Below, in pieces: positions 33,047 through 41,170 of a stretch of DNA of 64,000 nt. Position numbers and translations under genes: made by a program. The notes under the pieces are model-generated. The model was not told the origin of the DNA. It worked only from the letters and a program-made list of their open reading frames with translations, and searched no databases. The DNA comes from Roseateles aquatilis (GTDB taxonomy: Bacteria; Pseudomonadota; Gammaproteobacteria; Burkholderiales; Burkholderiaceae_C). Numbering within the stretch: the first letter of the stretch is position 1; each line of letters opens with the position of its first letter. The stretch spans positions 124,001 to 188,000 of the forward strand of contig NZ_NIOF01000009.1 in the NCBI RefSeq assembly GCF_002205645.1, in the 5' to 3' direction.

Positions 33047-34406
33047 GTCTTCTGCCGCGATGGAGACGGTGTTCTCCCCTGCCGCGGTGGTGCAGTCGAT
33101 GATGGACATGGAAGCTGCGCTGGCGCGGGCTGCGGCCAAGGTCGGCTTGATCCCCGCGCCCGCCGCGCAGGCGATCGCGAGCCTGTGCCGGGCCGAGCTC
33201 TACGACGTGCAGGCGCTGATCGCCGCCGCGCCGCGAGCCGGCAACCTGGCGCTGCCGGTGGTGCAGCGGCTGCGCGAGACGGTGGCGCTGTTCGATCCGG
33301 CCGCGGCGGTCTACGTGCACCGAGGCGCCTCGGCGCAGGATCTGGTCGACACGGCGATGGTGCTGCGCACCCGCGAGGCCCTGCGCCTGATCGACGACGA
33401 CCTCCAGCGGCTGTGCGGCCAGTTGCTCGATCTGGCCGAGAGGCACGTCGCCGTGCCGATGCTGGGCCGCACGATGATGCAGCCCGCGCAGGTGATCAGC
33501 CTGCGCTTCAAGCTGATGAACTGGCTGATGCCGCTGCTGCGTAGCGCCGAGCGGCTGCGCGAGCAGGGCCGGGCCTCGCTGCTGCTGCAACTGGGCGGCG
33601 CCGTGGGCACCCTGGACGCGATCGGCGGGCGGGCGGACGAGTTGCTCGCGGCGGTGGCCGGCGAACTGGGCCTGCCGCTGCCGGACATGTGCTGGCACAC
33701 CCAGCGGGACCGCTGGCTGCGGCTGGGCATGGAGGTGGGGCTGCTCTGCGGCAATCTGGGCAAGCTGGCGCAGGACTTCGCGCTGATGGCGCAGGCGGAG
33801 ATCGACGAGCTCAACGAGCCGCCCGGCGAGGGCTTCGGCTCCTGCACCTCGATGCCGCACAAGAAGAATCCGGTCGCGGCGCTGCAGGCGCTATCGGCCG
33901 TGCAGCGAGCGCCGCAACGCGTCGCCGGCCTGCTCGCCTGCATGGCGCAGGAGCATGAGCGCGGCCTGGGCCAGCAGCAGGCGGAACTGGCTGAATGGAG
34001 CGGCCTGATGGGGGGCGCCCACAGCGCGGTGCAGGCGCTCACCCGTGCGCTTGCTGAGCCGGTGATCCGTGTCGATCGGATGCGCGATCACGTCCTGGGT
34101 CGCCAGGGGCTGGTGGCCAGCGAGCATCTGGAGTTGCTGCTGCTGCCGCGTCTGGGACGGCAGCGCACCGGCGCGTTCGTGCGTGACCTGATCTACCGCG
34201 TCCGCCACGGGCAGGGCACGCTGGAGCAATTGCTGCATGCCGCGATCGACGTCGGCGACCTGCCGCCCACGGCGCTGTCCGCCGAAGAACTGGCCGGATT
34301 GTTCGACCTGGAGGCCATCGCCGCCCAGGCCGACGGTCGCGTCGCCACCTTGATCGTCCAGGCGCGTGCCCGCCTCGATGCGATGGCCGCCCAACCGTGC
34401 GCCTGA
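33027..34406 (+). CDS. pcaB: 3-carboxy-cis,cis-muconate cycloisomerase
   Basis: 459 residues of the fumarase/aspartase superfamily. Family signature GSCTSMPHKKNP is at about residue 273, HRGASAQDLVDTAM (substrate-binding His) near 91 and GRTMMQPAQVISL near 150. The order and the opening MLFEAFLSS are those of PcaB rather than of adenylosuccinate lyase. It acts in the protocatechuate branch of the beta-ketoadipate pathway. No other pca gene is in the window, so it is an isolated copy. Its start is embedded in a hairpin (separate entry). Confidence 0.88.
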   Translation: MLFEAFLSSAAMETVFSPAAVVQSMMDMEAALARAAAKVGLIPAPAAQAIASLCRAELYDVQALIAAAPRAGNLALPVVQRLRETVALFDPAAAVYVHRGASAQDLVDTAMVLRTREALRLIDDDLQRLCGQLLDLAERHVAVPMLGRTMMQPAQVISLRFKLMNWLMPLLRSAERLREQGRASLLLQLGGAVGTLDAIGGRADELLAAVAGELGLPLPDMCWHTQRDRWLRLGMEVGLLCGNLGKLAQDFALMAQAEIDELNEPPGEGFGSCTSMPHKKNPVAALQALSAVQRAPQRVAGLLACMAQEHERGLGQQQAELAEWSGLMGGAHSAVQALTRALAEPVIRVDRMRDHVLGRQGLVASEHLELLLLPRLGRQRTGAFVRDLIYRVRHGQGTLEQLLHAAIDVGDLPPTALSAEELAGLFDLEAIAAQADGRVATLIVQARARLDAMAAQPCA

Positions 34407-34806
34407 CGCCGTCGTGGGCGGTTCGACGTCAAATATCCCTATTTCTTGTACGGATTTCCGTAAAAACGCGGGACGCAGCTGTCCCCTCATTTCGGTATTT
34501 GAACTTCGGACAAGTAGTTACATCTGCAACAACCAGCATGTCGGAAATCGCCGCGCGGGATTCCTCGAGATTCGATGTTCTCGAATCAGAGCGCGGCTTG
34601 GCGCGGCATTCCCGGTGGGTGGGGGCTATGTAACGGAGTTCCCTCAAATGCGGGGTTTCCGGCCTCCGGGGGATTGACCGGCGTCGCTACCCGGTACAGA
34701 CCCGTAAGGTCGAGGTCGCATTTGTTAACTATCGTAGCGACCCGGAGTAATTACTTTAGGTGGGGCATAGACTCGCCCCCCATAACCAAGCAGTCTGGAG
34801 TTGGGA
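34407..34806. other. 400-bp AT-richer intergenic leader of the FeeM-like gene
   Basis: No coding frame of any quality is present. The composition is markedly less GC-rich than the flanks. It holds a 7-bp inverted repeat (separate entry), a GGGGC/GCCCC hairpin at about 34762-34783 just before the gene, and AT-rich stretches such as TTGTTAACTATCG and TAATTACTTTAGG. It could carry promoters and regulated leader RNA. Confidence 0.6.
34569..34587. promoter_or_regulatory. Inverted repeat in the FeeM-like gene leader
   Basis: GATTCGA and TCGAATC are separated by TGTTC. The dyad has the size of a regulator site. It lies 220 bp upstream of the start codon. Confidence 0.35.
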
Positions 34807-35559
34807 ATGAGCGACGAATCACATCTGTCTGGCATCGAGCTGGAACCGCATGCAAGCCCCTTGCAGGCGCTCCAGTCGATCCCGTCGGATATTCCGTTTG
34901 TTCGCTCTGACTCGGTGGAGCTCGTTTGCCGCGACACGGAGTTCGGCCGCATCGAGATCCGCGCGTTGATGGAAAGCGGCAGCAGCGCCTTGCTGGAGCG
35001 TCGTTATGCGTCACGGGGTTACAAGCTGAGCCGCTCCGCCGACGTCACGCTGGGCGCCTACTGGGAAGGCCGGCTGGTGTCGACGCTGGGTTTGCGCCGC
35101 GACGGCGGCAACCTGGCGGCCGACCAGAGCTTCCCGGAAGAGATGGCCGACATGCGCCGCCAGGGCTGGCAGCTGTGCGAATTCACCCGGCTGGCGGCCG
35201 ATCCGGACGGTCCGTCCAAGCTGGTGCTGGCCAGCCTGTTCCACCTGGCCTACCTGCACGCGGTGAATCACTGGGGCGCCGAGTTCCTGGTGATCGAGGT
35301 CAATCCCCGCCACAAGGCCTTCTATCGCCGCATGCTGGACTTCCAGCCGCACGGCGAGCAGCGCCTGCACCGCAGCGTCGGTGCGCCGGCGGTGCTGATG
35401 AGCCTGTCGCTGGCGTACGGCTCGACGCAGGTGCGCAAGCACGGCGGCACGCTGAACGAGGATGGCCGCTCGCGCACGCTGTTCCCGTACTTCTTCTCGC
35501 CCGAGGCCGAGCCCGAGTTGCTGAGCAAGCTGGCGGACGTCTACGGCTACGACGCCTGA
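34807..35559 (+). CDS. FeeM-like N-acyl amino acid synthase (GNAT fold)
   Basis: 250 residues from the ATG at 34807 (CTGGAG lies 6 nt before it). Conserved FeeM-type segments are LLERRYASRGYKLS, VTLGAYWEGRLVSTLGLR, CEFTRLAADPD, LASLFHLAYLHAVNHWG and IEVNPRHKAFYRRMLDFQPHGEQR. FeeM and related acyltransferases join long-chain acyl groups from ACP to amino acids; relatives are also found with PEP-CTERM/exosortase loci. A partner acyl carrier protein is not visible here. A long AT-richer leader precedes it, so regulated expression is likely. Confidence 0.82.
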   Translation: MSDESHLSGIELEPHASPLQALQSIPSDIPFVRSDSVELVCRDTEFGRIEIRALMESGSSALLERRYASRGYKLSRSADVTLGAYWEGRLVSTLGLRRDGGNLAADQSFPEEMADMRRQGWQLCEFTRLAADPDGPSKLVLASLFHLAYLHAVNHWGAEFLVIEVNPRHKAFYRRMLDFQPHGEQRLHRSVGAPAVLMSLSLAYGSTQVRKHGGTLNEDGRSRTLFPYFFSPEAEPELLSKLADVYGYDA

Positions 35560-35672
35560 GGCCGGGCCTTCCGGGCCTCCCGGCCCTCCCGCCTTTCCTC
35601 GCCGCTTCCCGCCTCCTCCGCTTCCCTCGCCTTCACGGCGCCGCCGGCCGCCCACCCCCTCCGTCCCCGATC

Positions 35673-36587
35673 TCACGCCTCCAGCCAATGGAGGCTGAAC
35701 CAGTCGCGCGCGTCGGTCCAATGCGCCGCGGGTCGGAAGCCCGCCTCGCGGGCCAGCGCCTGAAAGCTCTCGACGCTGTACTTGTGCGAGTTCTCGGTAT
35801 GCAGGCTGTCGCCCGGCGACAGCAGGTACTGCCGGCCTTGCAGCTGCAGCATCTGCGGTCCGCGCGGCAACAGATGCATCTCGATGCGGTGCCGGCGCGG
35901 GTCGTAGAACGCGTAATGGTCGAAGGCGTCGGGATCGCATTCCAGCCCCAGCGCGCGCTGCGCGTGGCGCAGCAGGTTCTGGTTGAAGCGCGCCGTCACA
36001 CCCTGCGCGTCGTTGTAGGCCGCGTGCAGCAGCGCCGGGTCCTTGATCAGGTCGACGCCGATGAGCAGCGCGCCGCCGTCCAGCTCTTCCCGCAGCAGCC
36101 GCAGGAACTGCAGCGCCTCGTCGGGCTCGAAATTGCCGATGCTGGAGCCGGGAAAAAAGCCGATCCGCCGCCCGTCCGCAGGCGGATCGGGCAGCACATG
36201 CATGCGGGTGAAGTCGGCCACCACCGGCAGGATGCGCAGCGCCGGTTGCTCCCGCTGCAGCGCCTCGCAGGCGGCCAGCAGGTGCGGGCCGGAGATGTCC
36301 ACCGGCACGAAGCTGTGCAGGTGCCGGGCGCGTTCCAGCAACAGGCGCACCTTCACCAGCGCGCCGGCGCCGTATTCGATCAACTGCGCGCCGTGGCCCA
36401 TGCGCTCGGCGAAGTCGCCGGCATGGCGCCGCAGCAGCGCGAGCTCGGTGCGGGTGGGGTAGTACTCGGGCAATTCGCAGATCTGCTCGAAGAGCGCGGA
36501 GCCCTGCGTGTCGTAGAAATACTTGGGGGAGATGGAACGGTCCGGGCCCGCCAGCGCGGCGTGCAGGTCTTCGGCGAAGGAACTCAT
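35673..36587 (-). CDS. egtD: L-histidine N-alpha-methyltransferase EgtD
   Basis: 304 residues. The SAM-dependent fold has ISPKYFYDTQGSALFEQICELPEYYPTRTE at the start, LIEYGAGALVKVRLLL (motif I), FFPGSSIGNFEP and LIGVDLIKDPALLHAAYND. It adds three methyl groups to His to form hercynine, the first step of ergothioneine synthesis. Its start overlaps the egtB stop (ATGA) on the minus strand, so it is coupled to egtB. It is followed by a 113-bp convergent gap. Confidence 0.95.
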   Translation of the reverse strand: MSSFAEDLHAALAGPDRSISPKYFYDTQGSALFEQICELPEYYPTRTELALLRRHAGDFAERMGHGAQLIEYGAGALVKVRLLLERARHLHSFVPVDISGPHLLAACEALQREQPALRILPVVADFTRMHVLPDPPADGRRIGFFPGSSIGNFEPDEALQFLRLLREELDGGALLIGVDLIKDPALLHAAYNDAQGVTARFNQNLLRHAQRALGLECDPDAFDHYAFYDPRRHRIEMHLLPRGPQMLQLQGRQYLLSPGDSLHTENSHKYSVESFQALAREAGFRPAAHWTDARDWFSLHWLEA

Positions 36588-37855
36588 GCGGGGGTCTCCG
36601 CGCGCGGGCGCGCATCGCGGGCGAGTCGCAGCCCGGTGAACTGCCAGCGCGCGGCCGGCGGGAAGAAGTTGCGGTAGGTCGGTCGCGTGTGGCCGGGCGG
36701 TGTCGCCAGGCTGCCGCCGCGCAGCACCAGCTGGCCGACCATGAACTTGCCGTTGTATTCGGAGGCGGCGCCGTCCAGCGGTCGGAAGCCCGGATACGGG
36801 TGATAGGCCGAGCGCGTCCACTGCCAGGCTTGATCGTGCAACTGCGCCATGCCGGGCAACGCCGCGGCGGCTTCCCATTCCGGCTCGCTGGGCAGGCGGG
36901 CGCCGGCCCACTCGGCATAGGCGGCGGCCTCGTAGAAGCTGAGTTGCATCACCGGCGCCGCCGCATCCAGCGGCCGCATGCCATGCGGGCCGAAGATCGA
37001 CCAGCCGCCGTCGCCGGTCCGCGCCGGATCGTCCGCGCGCTCGTGCTCGATCCAGTAGAGCGGCGCCTTCCATCCCTGCGCCTGGACCGTGGCCCAGCCG
37101 TCGGACAGCCACCAGCGCGGCTCGCGATAACCACCGGCCTCGATGAAGCGCAGGAACTCGCCGCAGGTGACGAGCCGGCTGGCGATCTGGAACGGCTCCA
37201 GCCAGACGCGGTGACGCGGCCCCTCGTTGTCGAAGGCGAAACCCGCGCCCGGGGCGGCGGCGTCGTGGCCGATCTCGACCAGCCCGCCGTCATGCGAGAT
37301 CCACTCGCTCACCCGCCCCGTTGGCCAGCGCGCGGGCGCGTCCGCCGACAGCGCCGGCCGCCACGGGTGACAGGACAGCAGGTGCAGCGCGTCGGTCAGC
37401 AGCAGTTCCTGGTGCTGCTGCTCGTGGTTCAGCCCGAGTTCCAGCGTCGGCGCGATCGCGGCCCAGCGCGCCTCGTCGGTACCCGCGATCAACCGGGCCA
37501 TGTGCTCGTCGACGTGGCGCCGGTAGGCCCGCACCTCCTCGAGCGACGGCCGCGTCAGCAGGCCGCGCTGGGGGCGCGGATGGCGCGGGCCGAGGCCCTC
37601 GTAATACGAGTTGAAGAGGACGTGGTACGACTCGTCGATCGGCCGGTAGCCGTCGAGAAAAGGGCGCAGCAGCAGCGCCTCGAAGAACCAGCTGGTGTGG
37701 GCCTGATGCCATTTGGCGGGACTGGCGTCCGGCATCGACTGGGCGGCCTGATCCTCGATGGACAGGCCCTCGGCCAGCGTCAGCGTGTGACGCCGGACCG
37801 CCTCGTAGCGGCGCGCGAGATCGCGCCGGGCGAGCGGCAGATCGTGATCCGACAT
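36584..37855 (-). CDS. egtB: Ergothioneine biosynthesis sulfoxide synthase EgtB
   Basis: 423 residues from the ATG at 37855, 8 nt after an AGGAG. The N-terminal DinB-like domain has the iron site H50 (WHQAHTSWFFE) and HEQQHQE at 144-150, i.e. the H-x3-H-x-E motif. The C-terminal FGE-sulfatase domain has EFLRFIEAGGYREPRWW, RLPSEPEWEAAA and RGGSLATP. It joins hercynine to cysteine or gamma-Glu-Cys with O2. EgtA, EgtC and EgtE are not in the window; the lyase step must come from elsewhere. Confidence 0.95.
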   Translation of the reverse strand: MSDHDLPLARRDLARRYEAVRRHTLTLAEGLSIEDQAAQSMPDASPAKWHQAHTSWFFEALLLRPFLDGYRPIDESYHVLFNSYYEGLGPRHPRPQRGLLTRPSLEEVRAYRRHVDEHMARLIAGTDEARWAAIAPTLELGLNHEQQHQELLLTDALHLLSCHPWRPALSADAPARWPTGRVSEWISHDGGLVEIGHDAAAPGAGFAFDNEGPRHRVWLEPFQIASRLVTCGEFLRFIEAGGYREPRWWLSDGWATVQAQGWKAPLYWIEHERADDPARTGDGGWSIFGPHGMRPLDAAAPVMQLSFYEAAAYAEWAGARLPSEPEWEAAAALPGMAQLHDQAWQWTRSAYHPYPGFRPLDGAASEYNGKFMVGQLVLRGGSLATPPGHTRPTYRNFFPPAARWQFTGLRLARDARPRAETPA

Positions 37856-38095
37856 GCAAGCAACTCCTGCGGCCCGAGGGGGCGGACCGCTCGTCAACGG
37901 TAGCTGATTTGGCCGGCCCTTGCCCGGTCCGCGCCTCTCGCCACGGGCCGGAAGGCCGGTCAAGCTGCCACCCGATGTCAGCAGGGGCAAGGCGGGTACC
38001 CGCGCGCGCCACGGCCTCCAACTCTTCGCGAATCATTCATCGCTGCGTCATCGCGGGGCGGCAGTCTGCGATGGCCTCGGCTCACGTATCGATAC

Positions 38096-38989
38096 ATGTC
38101 CATGACGCAGCCCCACTCGCCGATGCCGGCCGGATTCACGGACCGTGTGGACCGTGCCGACCGCGCGCACCCCACCGATCGTCCGGACCGCGTCGTCGAT
38201 ACCACCGACGGGCTACCCTTGCCCTGGCTGCAGGACCGGCAACTGGGCGAGCGCCTGCTGGAGGCGCTGTGGAGCGCCGGCCAGCCCGCGACCCCGGCTC
38301 AGTTCTTCGTCTGGAGCCAGAGCCGCCTGCAGCCGCTGCTGCCGCACCGCCTGCTGGTCTGCGCCTCCGACGTGCCGCCGTCGCCGCGCTTGACCGCGCA
38401 GCTGTTTCACCTCAAGCCGATCGGGGATGGGCTGCAGGCCCAGCTCGAATCGCCGGAGCACGGCCTGTGGCTGCACCTGATCCGCCGCTGGGGCGAGGGG
38501 CGCCGCGCGTTGCGCATCGACGTGGCGCGGGAGGAACCGTCCGCGCTGTTCCAGCCGCTGCTGGAAGCCGGCCTGCGCAGCCTGGTGCTGCACGGCGTGG
38601 CCGGGGACGGCGAGCGGCCGCAGGGGTTGTTCCTGCTGGCCGGCGACGGCTGGGACGACGAGCACCTGCAGCGCTTCGAGCTGCTCACGCCGGCCTTGCA
38701 TGCGGCATGGCGCCGCTCGCGGCTGCAGCCGCGGGGGCAGGCCTTGCCGCGTCGCGTCGGCATGCTGGTGACGCCGCGCGAGCAGCAGATCGTCGAAGGG
38801 TTGCGCGCCGGGCTGAGCAATGAGGGCATCGCGATCCAGCTGGGCATCAGCATGTTCACGGTGAAGAACCACGTACGCAAGATCCTGCGCAAGCTCGGCG
38901 CCAACAACCGCGCGCAGGCGGTGGCGATCGCGATGTCGCGGCGCGAGTTCAGCGAGCCGGAGGCGAGCGGTCTTCCACGAGGCGCATGA
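38096..38989 (+). CDS. LuxR-type transcriptional regulator, EpsA-like
   Basis: 297 residues. Residues 1-40 are low-complexity, rich in Asp and Arg. The middle has QFFVWSQSRLQPLLPHRLLVCA, which is characteristic of the XrtB/PEP-CTERM-associated regulator EpsA, and the C-terminal 60 residues form a LuxR-type HTH (TPREQQIVEGLRAGLSNEGIAIQLGISMFTVKNHVRKILRKLG). No receiver or autoinducer domain is apparent. EpsA relatives control exopolysaccharide/exosortase loci. Those loci are not in the window, so targets are unknown. Its 3' end overlaps the convergent VanZ-like gene by 41 bp. Confidence 0.78.
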   Translation: MSMTQPHSPMPAGFTDRVDRADRAHPTDRPDRVVDTTDGLPLPWLQDRQLGERLLEALWSAGQPATPAQFFVWSQSRLQPLLPHRLLVCASDVPPSPRLTAQLFHLKPIGDGLQAQLESPEHGLWLHLIRRWGEGRRALRIDVAREEPSALFQPLLEAGLRSLVLHGVAGDGERPQGLFLLAGDGWDDEHLQRFELLTPALHAAWRRSRLQPRGQALPRRVGMLVTPREQQIVEGLRAGLSNEGIAIQLGISMFTVKNHVRKILRKLGANNRAQAVAIAMSRREFSEPEASGLPRGA

Positions 38990-39341
38990 GCAGCGCGTGC
39001 GCCGCGAGGCCGATCGCGGCGCCGATCATGTCGGCGATCACATCCTGCAGCTCGGCATCGCGGCCGGGGATCTGGGATTGCACCAGCTCGATCAGGATGC
39101 CGAAGGCCAGCAGCCAGGCCAGCACGATCCAGCGGCGCCGCGCGCCCGCCCGCAGGCATTGCATGCCCACCACGGCCAGGCTCGCGAACGCGGCGAAGTG
39201 ATTGGCCTTGTCCCAGCCCAGGTCGGCCTCGGGCGGCGGGTGCGGGCTGAAGGCCAGCCAACTGATGACGGTCACGAGCGCCAGGAACAGCAGGCGCCAG
39301 GCGGCGCGCCAGCGCGGGTCATGCAGGACAGCAGCGATCAC
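38949..39341 (-). CDS. VanZ-family membrane protein
   Basis: 130 residues with four hydrophobic helices. The pattern WDKANHFAAFASLAVVG followed by GILIELVQSQIPGRDAELQDVIADMIGAAIG is the VanZ-like motif. The function of chromosomal VanZ-like proteins is not known; some accompany exosortase/EPS loci, as does the adjacent EpsA-like regulator. The two genes converge and share 41 bp at their 3' ends. Confidence 0.85.
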   Translation of the reverse strand: MIAAVLHDPRWRAAWRLLFLALVTVISWLAFSPHPPPEADLGWDKANHFAAFASLAVVGMQCLRAGARRRWIVLAWLLAFGILIELVQSQIPGRDAELQDVIADMIGAAIGLAAHALLMRLVEDRSPPAR

Positions 39342-39498
39342 GGGGGCCCGCCTCCGTTCCGGGCGGGGCGCAGTTTGCCATGATGAGATGACCGCGGCGG
39401 CGGGCCGCGCGGCCGCGGCTCCTGGGCGCGCGGCGCTGCGCCGCGCCGCGCCGCATGGGCCGGGCGATCGCGACGGTCGCGTGCCGCGCGGCGTCGCC

Positions 39499-40341
39499 TC
39501 ACTCCAGGTGCTCGTGATGATGGCTGGCGCCGCGCTTCCAATAGGCGGAGGCGCGGATCGCGTGGCGGTCGTGGCCCTTCTCCTCGACGAGCACCCGGCG
39601 CAGCGCGGTCATCGCGGCGGCTTCGCCGGCGCACCACGCGTAGCCCTCGCCATCCGGCAACGTCAGCGCGCGGGCGGCGGCCAGCAGCGCCTCGTCCCCG
39701 TCGACCCAGCGCAGGTCCACGTCGGCCGTCGTCTGGAAGTGGCGGCGGTCGCTCTCGGGCACGTTGAGCAGCGCGATCACGCGCGTGCCGGGCGGCAGTT
39801 CCTCGAGGCGGCGGGCGACGGCGGGCAGGGCGGTTTCGTCGCCGGCCAGCAGATGCCAGTCGTAGTCGACCGGGACGATGAAGGACCCACGCGGTCCGCC
39901 CACGGTCAACGACTGGCCGGGCACCGCTTGCGCGGCCCACGCGGCGGCCGGGCCGTCGCCGTGCTGCGCGAACTCGATCACCAGCTCGCGCGCGGCGGCG
40001 TCATGGCGGCGCGGGGTGTAGTCGCGCATCACCGGCGCATCGCCGCTGGCGTCGAAGATCAGCTTCACGTGATCGTCGAAGGACGCGCTGACAAAGTCGG
40101 CGAGCGACTCGCCGCCCAGTGTCACGCGGCGGAAGTTGGGCGTGACGTCGTCGACGCCGAGCACGGTCAGCTCGCGACGCTTGAGCTCATGGCGGACCCG
40201 CTGCACGCGGCTGCCGCCGGCTGGCGCGGCCTGTTGCCCACCGGATGCGCCGGAGGGCGCGACAGAGGGCGCGAGGGCGGAGGGGAGGGGATTCGATTCA
40301 GGCTTCATTGCCGTTGGATTCTGGTTCGTTGACAATGTCAT
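39499..40341 (-). CDS. Siderophore-interacting (ferric-siderophore reductase) FAD protein
   Basis: 280 residues if the ATG at 40341 is used, which has a GGAAG site; the ATG at 40308 would fit better if the promoter overlaps the operator. The FAD-binding motif MRDYTPRRHD and the NAD(P)-binding WCAGEAAAMTALRRVLVEE match the SIP/ViuB family. It ends with YWKRGASHHHEHLE. The protein reduces Fe(III)-siderophores in the cytoplasm. It is divergent from a MarR gene, with two operator-like palindromes between them. Confidence 0.88.
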   Translation of the reverse strand: MTLSTNQNPTAMKPESNPLPSALAPSVAPSGASGGQQAAPAGGSRVQRVRHELKRRELTVLGVDDVTPNFRRVTLGGESLADFVSASFDDHVKLIFDASGDAPVMRDYTPRRHDAAARELVIEFAQHGDGPAAAWAAQAVPGQSLTVGGPRGSFIVPVDYDWHLLAGDETALPAVARRLEELPPGTRVIALLNVPESDRRHFQTTADVDLRWVDGDEALLAAARALTLPDGEGYAWCAGEAAAMTALRRVLVEEKGHDRHAIRASAYWKRGASHHHEHLE

Positions 40342-40372
40342 CCATCTTCCGAATATCGATTGACAATGTCAA
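40329..40372. promoter_or_regulatory. Twin palindromic operator between SIP and marR genes
   Basis: TTGACAATGTCA occurs at 40329-40340 and TTGACAATGTCAA at 40360-40372. Each is near-palindromic (TGACA-A-TGTCA) and the repeats are 31 bp apart, three helical turns. They overlap both start codons and each includes a TTGACA -35-like box. Confidence 0.65.
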
Positions 40373-40821
40373 CTAACACTACCGGTCGCAGGGGCAAGGA
40401 CGACGACGTGCTGGAGCTGATCCACACGGTCATGCATCAGTACCGCGCCCGGCAGTACCGTTTCCTGCGCGACGGTCCGCAGGACATCACGCACATGGAG
40501 GGCAAGGTGCTCGGTTTCTTCGAGCGCCATCCCGACGGCACGCAAAGCGACCTGGCGCAGCACAGCGGGCGGGACAAGGCGCAGCTCGCGCGCCTGATCA
40601 AGGGGTTGCGGGACAAGGGGCTGCTCGACGCCGAGACCGACGCGGCCGATCGCCGCCAGGTGCGGCTGCGCCTGAGCGCCGCGGGCGAGGCGGTGCAACG
40701 CGAGTTGAAGCGGCAGGCGCGGCAACTGTCGGCGCACGCGGTGACGGGATTGAACGCGGCGGAGCAGCAGCAGCTGATGGCGCTGCTCAAGCGCGTGCAG
40801 GCCAATCTGGGCGAGGAGTGA
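40366..40821 (+). CDS. MarR-family transcriptional regulator
   Basis: 151 residues. The winged HTH covers about 45-110: HMEGKVLGFFERHPDGTQSDLAQHSGRDKAQLARLIKGLRDKGLLDAETDAADRRQVRLRLSAAG, with the usual wing (DRRQVRL). The ATG at 40366 is inside a palindromic operator and has no SD, so the transcript may be leaderless. It probably represses itself and the divergent siderophore-interacting gene. Confidence 0.9.
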   Translation: MSTNTTGRRGKDDDVLELIHTVMHQYRARQYRFLRDGPQDITHMEGKVLGFFERHPDGTQSDLAQHSGRDKAQLARLIKGLRDKGLLDAETDAADRRQVRLRLSAAGEAVQRELKRQARQLSAHAVTGLNAAEQQQLMALLKRVQANLGEE

Positions 40822-40849
40822 ATCCAGCGAAATTCGGCGAGCCCGAAAC

Positions 40850-40878
40850 TTGTCGACCTCTGAAAGTTGGCCTATACT
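40850..40878 (+). promoter_or_regulatory. Sigma-70-type promoter of tRNA-Thr
   Basis: -35 TTGTCG (40850-40855), 17-bp spacer and -10 TATACT (40873-40878), 26 bp upstream of the tRNA. The -10 is nearly consensus. Confidence 0.65.
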
Positions 40879-40903
40879 GTGCGGCTCTGTTGTTCGCGAC
40901 AGC

Positions 40904-40979
40904 GCCGGTGTAGCTCAGTTGGTAGAGCAGCGCATTCGTAATGCGAAGGTCGGGAGTTCGACTCTCTTCACCGGCACCA
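40904..40979 (+). tRNA. tRNA-Thr (anticodon CGU)
   Basis: A 76-nt tRNA with CCA encoded. The acceptor GCCGGTG pairs with CACCGGC; D-arm GCTC...GAGC; anticodon loop TTCGTAA gives CGU; T-loop TTCGACT. It reads ACG codons. Confidence 0.97.
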
Positions 40980-40985
40980 ATCCTG

Positions 40986-41020
40986 AAAAGCCGCTTGGAT
41001 CTCCAAGCGGCTTTTTCTTT
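40986..41020 (+). terminator. Rho-independent terminator after tRNA-Thr
   Basis: AAAAGCCGCTTGG pairs with CCAAGCGGCTTTT around ATCT, followed by T-rich TCTTT. Confidence 0.92.
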
Positions 41021-41170
41021 GGTCGCGAGGGTTCGCGGGATGCCGCCAGGTTTTGGTCGGCTACCTCCCGGTCGCTCCGGAGCAGGTCTTGCATCCGGGC
41101 TGCCGTGGCACTGACAAGCGTCTTGCCAGCTGGCTGATCAGCCGATCGGTCGAGGGCTATATTGCCCGGC

